Shown in pieces: positions 8,282-14,068 of a stretch of 14,068 bases of DNA. The DNA is from Campylobacterota bacterium (GTDB taxonomy: Bacteria; Campylobacterota; Campylobacteria; Campylobacterales; Sulfurovaceae). Within the stretch, counting starts at the first letter, position 1, and every line of letters begins with the position of its first letter. The notes below the pieces were generated by a model. That model ran no database searches. It was not told the origin of the DNA and worked only from the letters and a program-made list of their open reading frames with translations. The stretch spans positions 1 through 14,068 of the forward strand of contig JAADDP010000086.1 of the NCBI GenBank assembly GCA_013153825.1, written 5' to 3'. The position numbers and the translations under genes are program-made.

Positions 8282-8298
8282 TCTATTCTAAGAATAGA
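8282..8298. repeat. Perfect 17-bp palindrome, candidate operator in the divergent pglB/fmt region
   Basis: TCTATTCTAAGAATAGA has two perfect 8-bp arms around one central A. It begins directly after the -10 box of the predicted fmt promoter and so covers the predicted start site, the placement of a repressor operator. No T-run follows, so it is not an intrinsic terminator. The cognate regulator is unknown. Confidence 0.45.
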
Positions 8299-8372
8299 GA
8301 GGTATTGAGATAAAAAGAGTCCATAACCAGAGATTTCAGAGCTGTAACTCTTGGGAAATTTGGTTAAAAATT

Positions 8373-8378
8373 AAGGAG
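8373..8378 (+). promoter_or_regulatory. Ribosome binding site of fmt (decides the start)
   Basis: AAGGAG is 7 nt from TTG at 8386 but only 1 nt from the in-frame TTG at 8380. The start at 8386 (MKRVVYMGTP) also matches family N-termini. Confidence 0.7.
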
Positions 8379-8385
8379 TTTGATA

Positions 8386-9297
8386 TTGAAACGAGTTGTA
8401 TATATGGGAACACCCCATTACGCTAGAGAGATACTTAAGGCTCTCCTAGATGATAAAGATATTGTTGTACCATTGGTCATTACACAACCAGATAGACCTG
8501 TCGGGAGAAAGAGACTCTTAAAGATGAGTGAAGTTAAGGTTCTAGCAGAGGATAGAGGTCTGGAGATAGCTCAGCCGGAGAGTCTAAAGGAGGATTGGAT
8601 ATATAGGAGAGTGGTTGAGGCGAAGCCAGACTACATAATAGTGGCTGCATTTGGACAGCTAGTCCCAAAAAGGATATTGGATATTGCTCCATCTATAAAT
8701 CTACACGCCTCACTTCTACCAAAATATAGGGGGGCTAGTCCGGTTCAGGAGGCAATATTAAATGGAGATAAGTTTACCGGAGTAACTGCCATGCTTATGG
8801 ATGAGGGTCTTGATAGTGGAGATATCTTAGCCTATAGATTCTTTAAAATACCGGATGATATTAGGCTACCTGAGCTTATGTCTAAATTGACCGATTTGGC
8901 TTCTGTGTTAACTATTGAAACAGTAAAAAGATTTGATAAGATATCTCCAACTCCTCAGACTAGAGCTATTTCTACACATTGTAAAAAGATAAAGAGGGAG
9001 AATGGAGTTGTAGATTTTAGAGATGCCTCAGAGCTATATAGAAAATATAGGGCATTCTACTCTTGGCCGGATATATCTTTAAGGGGTGGGTTGAAGCTTA
9101 AGGAGGTTGAGCTAATAGATACCGACTCTAAAAATAGAGATGGGGAGATTTTAGAGATTAGAGGTGACTCTATTTTAGTTGGGTGTGGAAGAGGGGTTAT
9201 CGAGATATTGAAACTTCAACCAAAATCTAAAAGGGTTATGAGTGCAAAAGCATACTGTATTGGAAGGGGAATTAGAGTTGGAGATAATCTACTTTGA
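8386..9297 (+). CDS. fmt: Methionyl-tRNA formyltransferase
   Basis: Formylates Met on initiator tRNA using 10-formyl-tetrahydrofolate, in the cytoplasm, enabling translation initiation. The 303 residues fit the family (305-320). The N-terminal catalytic domain opens KRVVYMGTPHYA and has TQPDRPVGRKR and the active-site run SINLHASLLPKYRGASP (about 104-120). There the Asn and His are two of the three catalytic residues; the third is the Asp in EGLDSGDIL. The C-terminal OB-fold tRNA-binding domain follows from about 205 (INGVVDF-like NGVVDFRDASEL and FYSWPDISLRGGLKLKEVEL). The TTG start is chosen from ribosome-site spacing. The 3' end overlaps birA by 20 nt. fmt-birA upstream of the ATP synthase genes is the standard Campylobacterota order; the divergent pgl neighbour is not the arrangement in C. 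jejuni, where pgl lies far away. Confidence 0.97.
   Translation: MKRVVYMGTPHYAREILKALLDDKDIVVPLVITQPDRPVGRKRLLKMSEVKVLAEDRGLEIAQPESLKEDWIYRRVVEAKPDYIIVAAFGQLVPKRILDIAPSINLHASLLPKYRGASPVQEAILNGDKFTGVTAMLMDEGLDSGDILAYRFFKIPDDIRLPELMSKLTDLASVLTIETVKRFDKISPTPQTRAISTHCKKIKRENGVVDFRDASELYRKYRAFYSWPDISLRGGLKLKEVELIDTDSKNRDGEILEIRGDSILVGCGRGVIEILKLQPKSKRVMSAKAYCIGRGIRVGDNLL
9264..9270 (+). promoter_or_regulatory. Ribosome binding site of birA (decides the start)
   Basis: AAGGGGA inside the end of fmt is 7 nt from TTG at 9278. Earlier in-frame starts (GTG 9242, TTG 9260) lack such a site. Confidence 0.6.
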
Positions 9298-9913
9298 TAC
9301 TTTAGATTCAACTCAGAAGTATCTTATAGATGCCATATCTAGTGGTTCTATAGAGCCTCCTGTGGCAGTTTTAGCTAAAAATCAGACTAATGGTATAGGG
9401 AGCAGAGATAACTCATGGGAGGGGGGTTGTGGTAACCTATTTATCTCATTTGCACTAAATATCAAATCTCTTCCAGAAGATTTACCAATCTCATCAGCCT
9501 CAATATACTTCTCCTATCTGATGAGAGAGAGACTATCTAAATATGTGGATGGTATATTTGTAAAGTGGCCAAATGATATATATATAGGTAGGAGTAAGGT
9601 TGGTGGAGTGGTTACAAAGATGATTGGTAATCTACTCATATGTGGAATTGGAGTAAACCTTAGAGTGGGTTCTAATAGCTTCTCAAGCTTAAACTTAAAT
9701 GTAGAGCCGGAAGAGATAGTGAAGCTATTCTTGAAGGAGCTTGAGAAGAGACCCTCTTGGAGTGAGATATTTCATAAATATAGTGTAGATTTTGAGCAAA
9801 ATAGGGGTATATTTGCCAATATTGATGGGGAGAGAGTGGAGCTTGGTAGTGCTATATTGGATAGTGACGGCTCTATAATTTTAGGTGGTAAGAGGGTATA
9901 TAGCCTAAGATAG
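9278..9913 (+). CDS. birA: Biotin--[acetyl-CoA-carboxylase] ligase, monofunctional BirA
   Basis: Activates biotin with ATP and attaches it to the carrier Lys of acetyl-CoA carboxylase (BCCP) in the cytoplasm. From TTG at 9278 the protein has 211 residues and begins MEIIYFDTLDSTQKYL, which contains the conserved LDSTQ. The biotinyl-AMP loop is NQTNGIGSRDNSWEG, a diverged form of the GRGRRG loop that is usual in this phylum. VKWPNDIYIGRSKVGGVVTK holds the KWPND and the biotin-binding Lys-x-Gly-Gly, and GIGVNLRV follows. There is no N-terminal winged helix, so it should be an enzyme only and not the repressor form seen in E. coli. It overlaps fmt by 20 nt and is probably co-transcribed and coupled. 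In Campylobacter and Helicobacter parA-parB follow; here they do not. Confidence 0.94.
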   Translation: MEIIYFDTLDSTQKYLIDAISSGSIEPPVAVLAKNQTNGIGSRDNSWEGGCGNLFISFALNIKSLPEDLPISSASIYFSYLMRERLSKYVDGIFVKWPNDIYIGRSKVGGVVTKMIGNLLICGIGVNLRVGSNSFSSLNLNVEPEEIVKLFLKELEKRPSWSEIFHKYSVDFEQNRGIFANIDGERVELGSAILDSDGSIILGGKRVYSLR

Positions 9914-9976
9914 ATGTGTAAAAATTGTAAAAGATATTGAATATGATACCCATTGTAACAGTTGATATTTAATCAA

Positions 9977-9997
9977 TAGTTATATCTATCATAACTA
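9977..9997. repeat. Inverted repeat in the birA-atpF' spacer
   Basis: TAGTTAT and ATAACTA are perfect 7-bp arms around a 7-nt centre (ATCTATC). Nine T residues follow at 10007-10015, but 9 nt after the stem. The stem has few G-C pairs, so it is a poor intrinsic terminator; it may be a weak terminator for birA, an operator for the atp promoter, or chance in AT-rich DNA. Confidence 0.3.
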
Positions 9998-10040
9998 ATA
10001 GGAGAATTTTTTTTTAATATATATATCAAATCAAAAAAGT

Positions 10041-10046
10041 TATAAT
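10041..10046 (+). promoter_or_regulatory. Candidate -10 box of the ATP synthase operon
   Basis: A perfect TATAAT lies 28 nt before the atpF' ATG. Upstream are a T-run (10007-10015) and alternating AT (10016-10027) in place of a -35 hexamer, matching the periodic AT-rich sigma-70 promoters of Campylobacter and Helicobacter. The predicted start is near 10053, giving a short leader with GAGGAG at 10061-10066. Confidence 0.6.
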
Positions 10047-10073
10047 ACGCCAAATTTTTTGAGGAGTTTTTTA

Positions 10074-10496
10074 ATGCTTGACCTTAACCCCGGTTTAATG
10101 TTATTTGTTCTAGTCATTTTCTTCTCCCTCTTATATCTATTAAATCAGATACTCTATCAACCACTATTAAAGTTTATGGATGATAGAGAGAGTTCGATAT
10201 CTAATAGGTTAAAGAGTGCAAGGGAGTTGGAGGGTAGCAGTTCAGAGCTGAATGCAAAAGCTGATGATATATTGGCTAAAGCTAGAGCAGAATCAAATGC
10301 TATTCGAGAGAGTGCAGTAAAAGAGGCTAAGGCTTCGGCCGAAAGTAGATTGGCTGAGAAGTCAAAGGAGCTTGAGGCGAAGTATCAAGAGTTCTTAAGT
10401 GGTCTCTCAAGAGAGAAGAGAGAGCTAGAGGAGTCTCTAAAGGCACAGTTACCTCTCTTAAAGCAGAGCTTAAATGCTAAAATAGATAATCTATAA
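10074..10496 (+). CDS. atpF': ATP synthase F0 subunit b' (AtpF')
   Basis: One of two non-identical peripheral-stalk b-type subunits that hold F1 against F0 at the inner membrane. The 140 residues comprise one membrane helix (about 7-25, GLMLFVLVIFFSLLYLLNQI) after a short periplasmic end. YQPLLKFMDDRESSISNRL then leads into a long charged coiled coil rich in Ala, Glu and Lys to the C-terminus. It is the first gene of the operon, as in Campylobacter and Helicobacter, and is paired with atpF 13 nt downstream. The ATG at 10074 is 7 nt from GAGGAG. An in-frame TTG at 10059 lies before that site and is rejected. Weakly conserved in sequence; the call rests on the helix-plus-coil shape and the gene order. 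Confidence 0.92.
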   Translation: MLDLNPGLMLFVLVIFFSLLYLLNQILYQPLLKFMDDRESSISNRLKSARELEGSSSELNAKADDILAKARAESNAIRESAVKEAKASAESRLAEKSKELEAKYQEFLSGLSREKRELEESLKAQLPLLKQSLNAKIDNL

Positions 10497-10509
10497 GGAG
10501 GTAATCTTT

Positions 10510-11049
10510 ATGAGTTTAAAGAGAGTAACACTTTTATTAATAGCTGTGCCACTTTTTCTATTGGCAAATACAGATGGTGGCTCATCACATGAGATTTCTA
10601 TGTCAAATTCTGATTTCTACTTTAGAGTCTTAAACTTCTCAATTTTTGCTGGGCTACTGATATATCTCATAGCTACTCCACTAAAAGAGTTTTTTAAAGG
10701 TAGAAGCTCAAATATTGAGAGTAGATTGGGAGAGATTGAGGCTAAGTTGGAGCAATCTAAGAGAGAGGAGTCTATAGCTAAAGAGAGATTAAAGATGGCA
10801 GAGGTTAAAGCAGAAGAGATTATAGCCGATGGAGAGGCTGAGGCTAAGGTTTTAGCTAGACAGATTGAAGAGAAGAGTATGCAACTTCTATCATCTTTAG
10901 AGAAGCAGTTGGAAGAGAAGATGGAGGTTGAGAAGAAGAAGATGGTTAAAGCTACGGTTAGGGAGTTGTTAGAGAACTCTATTACTGCTAAAGATATATC
11001 ACTTAGTAACTCAAAAATTGTATCTCTTGTCTCTAAGAAGGTGGCATAA
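10510..11049 (+). CDS. atpF: ATP synthase F0 subunit b (AtpF)
   Basis: Second peripheral-stalk subunit, expected to pair with AtpF' and contact delta and alpha. The 179 residues have two hydrophobic stretches. The first, about 5-19, is signal-peptide-like (VTLLLIAVPLFLLA followed by NTDGG). The second, about 39-58, is the true membrane helix (LNFSIFAGLLIYLIATPL), after which comes FFKGRSSNIESRLGEIEAKL and an Ala/Glu/Lys coiled coil to about 165. The extra N-terminal segment is unlike the E. coli b subunit and suggests a cleaved leader or a second anchor. A near-perfect AAGGAGGT lies 7 nt before the ATG. The stop overlaps the atpH start by one base (TAATG), so the two are coupled. Confidence 0.94.
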   Translation: MSLKRVTLLLIAVPLFLLANTDGGSSHEISMSNSDFYFRVLNFSIFAGLLIYLIATPLKEFFKGRSSNIESRLGEIEAKLEQSKREESIAKERLKMAEVKAEEIIADGEAEAKVLARQIEEKSMQLLSSLEKQLEEKMEVEKKKMVKATVRELLENSITAKDISLSNSKIVSLVSKKVA

Positions 11050-11579
11050 TGGAAGAGTTAATAGCTAAAAGATATGTTAAGGCTCTACTCGAGGTTATTC
11101 CGGAAAATCAGAGAGAGGATTACAACTCCATACTGAGTACTCTATCAAATCTATTTGATAATAGAGGCTTTAGAGATATTATAGAGTCACCAATTGTCTC
11201 ATCGGGACAGAAGGCAGATTTGCTTTTAGAGCCTTTAAAAAGTGGGAATATTCCTCTAATAAATCTGATTAAGATTCTGGCTGAGAATGGGAGATTATCT
11301 CTTATTCCAAATATAGCTAATAGTCTAAATCAAGAGGTTCAAAAGGAGCGAAATGAGTATGAGGGTGTAGTATTGAGTGGTGAGGAGCTGAGTTGTGATG
11401 ATATAGCTAAATTGGAGAGTTCACTCAAAAGCTATACGGGCTCTACCATTAAACTAACTCATAAGAAGAGCGATTTGGATGGAATAAAAGTAACGGTCGA
11501 TGATTTAGGTATTGAGGTAAACTTCTCAAAAGAGAGAGTTAAAGAACAGTTAATAGATTTTATTACAAAATCTCTATAG
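11049..11579 (+). CDS. atpH: ATP synthase F1 subunit delta (AtpH, OSCP)
   Basis: Links the top of the alpha3-beta3 head to the peripheral stalk. The 176 residues match the family (about 175-180). The N-terminal helical domain starts with IAKRYVKALLEVIPEN, the usual A-x-RYA-x-AL form, and continues to about 105. The C-terminal domain follows (EGVVLSGEELSCDDIAKLESSL and a final KVTVDDLGIEVNFS... segment). The sequence is weakly conserved outside the N-terminal motif, as normal for delta. The start codon shares its A with the atpF stop, and a 23-nt gap leads to atpA. Placement between atpF and atpA makes the call secure. Confidence 0.95.
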   Translation: MEELIAKRYVKALLEVIPENQREDYNSILSTLSNLFDNRGFRDIIESPIVSSGQKADLLLEPLKSGNIPLINLIKILAENGRLSLIPNIANSLNQEVQKERNEYEGVVLSGEELSCDDIAKLESSLKSYTGSTIKLTHKKSDLDGIKVTVDDLGIEVNFSKERVKEQLIDFITKSL

Positions 11580-11602
11580 TAATTTAAACAGAAGGAGTTG
11601 TA

Positions 11603-13117
11603 GTGGCAAACAGATTACAAGCAGATGAGATTAGCTCAATCATAAAAGAGAGAATTGAGAGCTTTAATATCGGTGTGGATATTGATGAGGTTGGTAGAGT
11701 AATTGGTGTAGCTGATGGGATTACATCAGTTTATGGGCTGAACAATGTTATGGCTGGAGAGGTTGTTGAGTTTGAGAATGGAGCTAAGGGTATGGTTCTA
11801 AACCTCGAAGAGTCAAATGTTGGGGTTGTTGTTCTTGGCTCTATGAGTGGAATTGTTGAGGGTATGAGTGTTAAGAGAACAGGAAAGCTTCTAAGTGTTC
11901 CTGTTGGAGATGGAATGGTTGGAAGAGTTGTAAACCCTCTTGGAGAGCCAATTGATGGAAAAGGGGCAATTGAGACTAAAGAGACAAGACTTCTTGAGGT
12001 TAAAGCTCCAGGTATTATGGCTAGAAAATCTGTCCATGAGCCACTTCAAACTGGTATTAAGGCGATTGATGCACTTGTTCCAGTTGGTAGAGGACAAAGA
12101 GAGCTTATCATTGGGGATAGACAGACAGGAAAAACTACTCTAGCAATTGATACTATCATCAACCAAAAGGGTAATGGAGTTATCTGTGTATATGTGGCAA
12201 TTGGTCAAAAGCAGTCAACTGTAGCTTCTGTTGTGAAGAGACTTGAAGAGGCTGGAGCTATGGACTATACAATTATTGTTGCTGCTAACGCTTCAGACTC
12301 ATCTGCGCTTCAATTCTTAGCTCCATATGCTGGTGTTACAATGGCAGAACACTATATGTATGGTGGGAAACATGCAGTAATCTTCTATGATGATTTATCT
12401 AAACATGCAGTAGCATATAGAGAGATGTCTCTAATCTTAAGAAGACCTCCAGGAAGAGAGGCGTATCCAGGAGATGTATTCTATCTACACTCAAGACTAC
12501 TAGAGAGAGCTGCTAAACTTAGTGATGAGAATGGGGCAGGAAGTATTACAGCATTCCCAATTATTGAGACACAAGCTGGAGATGTTGCTGCATATATCCC
12601 AACAAATGTTATCTCAATTACAGATGGGCAGATATTCCTAGAGACCGACCTATTCAACTCTGGAATTAGACCAGCTATTAATGTTGGATTATCTGTATCA
12701 AGAGTTGGTGGGGCTGCACAGATTAAGGCTACAAAGCAGGTTGCAGGAACACTAAGATTAGACCTTGCATCATATAGAGAGCTTCAAGCATTTGCACAGT
12801 TTGCATCAGACCTAGATGAACATAGTAGAGCACAGCTAGAGAGAGGTGCTAGAATGGTAGAGGTTCTAAAGCAACCACCATACTCTCCAATTCCAGTTGA
12901 GAAGCAGGTTATTATTATATTTGCAGGAAACAAGGGTTACCTAGACAAAATCCCTGTAAAGGCTGTAACCAAGTTTGAAGCAGAGCTTATGGCATTCTTA
13001 GATGCTAAATACTCAAATATCTTAGAGGCTATTAGAACAGATAAGAGACTTACAGATGATACTGAAAAGGCACTAACTAAAGCACTAGATGAATTTAGTG
13101 AAACATTTTCGGCGTAA
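11603..13117 (+). CDS. atpA: ATP synthase F1 subunit alpha (AtpA)
   Basis: Non-catalytic nucleotide-binding subunit of the F1 head. The 504 residues match the usual 500-510. Domains are the N-terminal beta barrel (about 25-95), the nucleotide-binding domain with Walker A GDRQTGKT (171-178), Walker B HAVIFYDD (257-264) and [20 protein letters not shown] (280-299), and a helical C-terminal domain. The arginine that reaches the catalytic site of beta is Arg367 in [10 protein letters not shown]. The start is GTG at 11603 with AAGGAG 5 nt upstream. The codons contain fewer ATA than the pgl genes, as expected for strong expression. Nothing is truncated or altered. Confidence 0.99.
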   Translation: MANRLQADEISSIIKERIESFNIGVDIDEVGRVIGVADGITSVYGLNNVMAGEVVEFENGAKGMVLNLEESNVGVVVLGSMSGIVEGMSVKRTGKLLSVPVGDGMVGRVVNPLGEPIDGKGAIETKETRLLEVKAPGIMARKSVHEPLQTGIKAIDALVPVGRGQRELIIGDRQTGKTTLAIDTIINQKGNGVICVYVAIGQKQSTVASVVKRLEEAGAMDYTIIVAANASDSSALQFLAPYAGVTMAEHYMYGGKHAVIFYDDLSKHAVAYREMSLILRRPPGREAYPGDVFYLHSRLLERAAKLSDENGAGSITAFPIIETQAGDVAAYIPTNVISITDGQIFLETDLFNSGIRPAINVGLSVSRVGGAAQIKATKQVAGTLRLDLASYRELQAFAQFASDLDEHSRAQLERGARMVEVLKQPPYSPIPVEKQVIIIFAGNKGYLDKIPVKAVTKFEAELMAFLDAKYSNILEAIRTDKRLTDDTEKALTKALDEFSETFSA

Positions 13118-13128
13118 AGGGCTAAAAA

Positions 13129-14007
13129 ATGGCTAATCTAAAAGAGATAAAAAGGAAGATTTCTAGCGTTAAGGGGACTCAAAAGACGACCCGTGCTATG
13201 AAACTTGTCTCATCTGCAAAGCTTAAGAGGGCTGAAGAGGTGGCGAAACGGTCAAAAGTTTACGCTACCAAGCTCACTGAGCTTTTAAATGAGATTTCTG
13301 CGAAGTTAACAAAGAGCAATGGTGGAATAGATAGCATATTTTTTAAAGAGAACCCAAACCCAAAAGTTGTAGATATTCTATTTATCACAGCAGATAAGGG
13401 GCTTTGTGGAGCATTTAACCACCAGACAATTAAGAGGGTAAATAGTCTCTTAAAAAAGTATAAAGATACAAATATTAGACTTAGTGGAATTGGAAAAAAG
13501 GGGATTGCCTACTTTAAGTATAACAAGGTTGATATGATAAATGAGGTTGAGAACCTAAGCTCATCTCCAGATTATGAGAAGGCTCAAGAGTTTATCTCAA
13601 AACTTGTAAAAGATTATGAAGAGGGTAGAACCGATAAGATTATATTGGTATATAATGGGTATGTGAATATGATTACTCAAGAGGTTGTAGAGTTACAGCT
13701 ACTCCCAGTTGATAGCTCAAAAGTTGTATCAAATAGCGTATCTATGTCTGAATTAGAGGTTGAACCAGATGATGATGATACTCTAGTGGAGGAGTTGACT
13801 AAGAAGTATATAGACTACTCTATGTACTATTCACTTTTAAACTCATTAGCTGCAGAGCATAGTGCAAGAATGCAGGCGATGGATGCTGCTACAAATAATG
13901 CAAAAGAGATGGTGAAGAAACTTACAGTAGCATATAATAAGGCAAGACAAGAAGCAATTACTACTGAGCTTATTGAGATTATCAGTGGTATGGAATCGTT
14001 GAAATAA
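13129..14007 (+). CDS. atpG: ATP synthase F1 subunit gamma (AtpG)
   Basis: Central rotor shaft that turns inside the alpha3-beta3 head and couples proton flow to ATP synthesis. The 292 residues are typical. The N-terminal helix has the conserved KEIKRKISSVKGTQKTTRAMKLV and the C-terminal helix ends NKARQEAITTELIEIISGMESLK; these form the coiled-coil shaft. The Rossmann-like middle contains LFITADKGLCGAFN (about 84-97). The acidic run PDDDD near 215 lies in a variable loop. The ribosome site is a modest AAAGGG 7 nt before the ATG, 11 nt after the atpA stop, which fits a lower dose (one per complex) than alpha and beta. Confidence 0.98.
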   Translation: MANLKEIKRKISSVKGTQKTTRAMKLVSSAKLKRAEEVAKRSKVYATKLTELLNEISAKLTKSNGGIDSIFFKENPNPKVVDILFITADKGLCGAFNHQTIKRVNSLLKKYKDTNIRLSGIGKKGIAYFKYNKVDMINEVENLSSSPDYEKAQEFISKLVKDYEEGRTDKIILVYNGYVNMITQEVVELQLLPVDSSKVVSNSVSMSELEVEPDDDDTLVEELTKKYIDYSMYYSLLNSLAAEHSARMQAMDAATNNAKEMVKKLTVAYNKARQEAITTELIEIISGMESLK

Positions 14008-14025
14008 TAAGAGGAGAAGAGATAT

Positions 14026-14068
14026 ATGATAGGTAAAATAGTTCAAGTATTAGGTCCAGTTGTAGATG
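14026..14068 (+). CDS. atpD: ATP synthase F1 subunit beta (AtpD), first 14 codons only
   Basis: The window ends after MIGKIVQVLGPVVD, the near-invariant N-terminus of the catalytic beta subunit. The ATG has GAGGAG about 9 nt upstream and lies 18 nt after the atpG stop, as expected for atpA-atpG-atpD order. Confidence 0.93.
   Translation, partial: MIGKIVQVLGPVVD

Noticed and set aside
8282..8298. Palindrome as an intrinsic terminator
   Set aside because: No T-run follows on either strand and it lies upstream of both flanking genes, where no transcript should end.
9242..9277. GTG at 9242 as the start of birA
   Set aside because: It would add 12 residues absent from the usual MEIIYFD-type N-terminus, and the good ribosome site lies downstream of it.
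10059..10073. TTG at 10059 as the start of atpF'
   Set aside because: It lies before the GAGGAG ribosome site at 10061-10066, whose spacing fits ATG at 10074.
11891..12143. Overlapping open frames on both strands inside atpA
   Set aside because: Antisense or out-of-frame shadows of a fully conserved gene; no ribosome site and no recognisable protein. The same holds for the plus-strand frames across the pgl genes.
1..14068. tRNA, rRNA, CRISPR, insertion sequences or attachment sites
   Set aside because: Coding density is near complete, the only gaps over 100 nt are at 8130-8385 and 9914-10073, and neither holds repeats, cloverleaf-like sequence or transposase remnants.

Overview
The window is a fully coding bacterial segment, very probably from a Campylobacterota (Epsilonproteobacteria) chromosome. 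Three things point there: an fmt-birA pair directly upstream of an ATP synthase operon that begins with paired b'/b subunits and lacks atpB/atpE; a Campylobacter-type N-linked protein glycosylation (pgl) cluster; and AT-rich DNA with Arg codons almost only AGA/AGG. I cannot assign a genus.

Layout: two divergent blocks meet at about 8.13-8.39 kb. The left block (minus strand, read from 8129 down to 1) is one tightly packed operon: pglB (oligosaccharyltransferase), a GT4 glycosyltransferase in the pglA position, pglC, pglD, pglE, pglF and then kdsD, which runs off the window. Neighbouring genes overlap or lie within 8 nt of each other. PglF, PglE and PglD convert UDP-GlcNAc to UDP-diNAc-bacillosamine, PglC loads the phosphosugar onto undecaprenyl phosphate, the GT4 enzyme should add the next sugar, and PglB transfers the finished glycan to Asn in the periplasm. 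The Campylobacter genes for chain extension, branching, flipping and GalNAc supply (pglH, pglI, pglJ, pglK, gne) are not here. KdsD makes arabinose-5-phosphate for Kdo/LPS.

The right block (plus strand) is fmt and birA, overlapping by 20 nt, then a 160-nt spacer with a promoter, then atpF', atpF, atpH, atpA, atpG and the first 14 codons of atpD. Together these encode the peripheral stalk and the catalytic F1 head of ATP synthase.

Most notable: (i) parA/parB, which sit between birA and atpF' in Campylobacter and Helicobacter, are missing; (ii) the pglA slot holds a GT4 enzyme of a visibly different subfamily, so the second glycan sugar may differ; (iii) PglB keeps every catalytic residue plus the Arg that selects acidic -2 sequons, and carries two such sequons itself; (iv) a perfect 17-bp palindrome lies at the predicted fmt transcription start, between the two blocks; (v) GATC occurs only once by eye in 14 kb. 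I saw no mobile elements, tRNA, rRNA or CRISPR. The pgl system belongs to a known class; I found no wholly new system.
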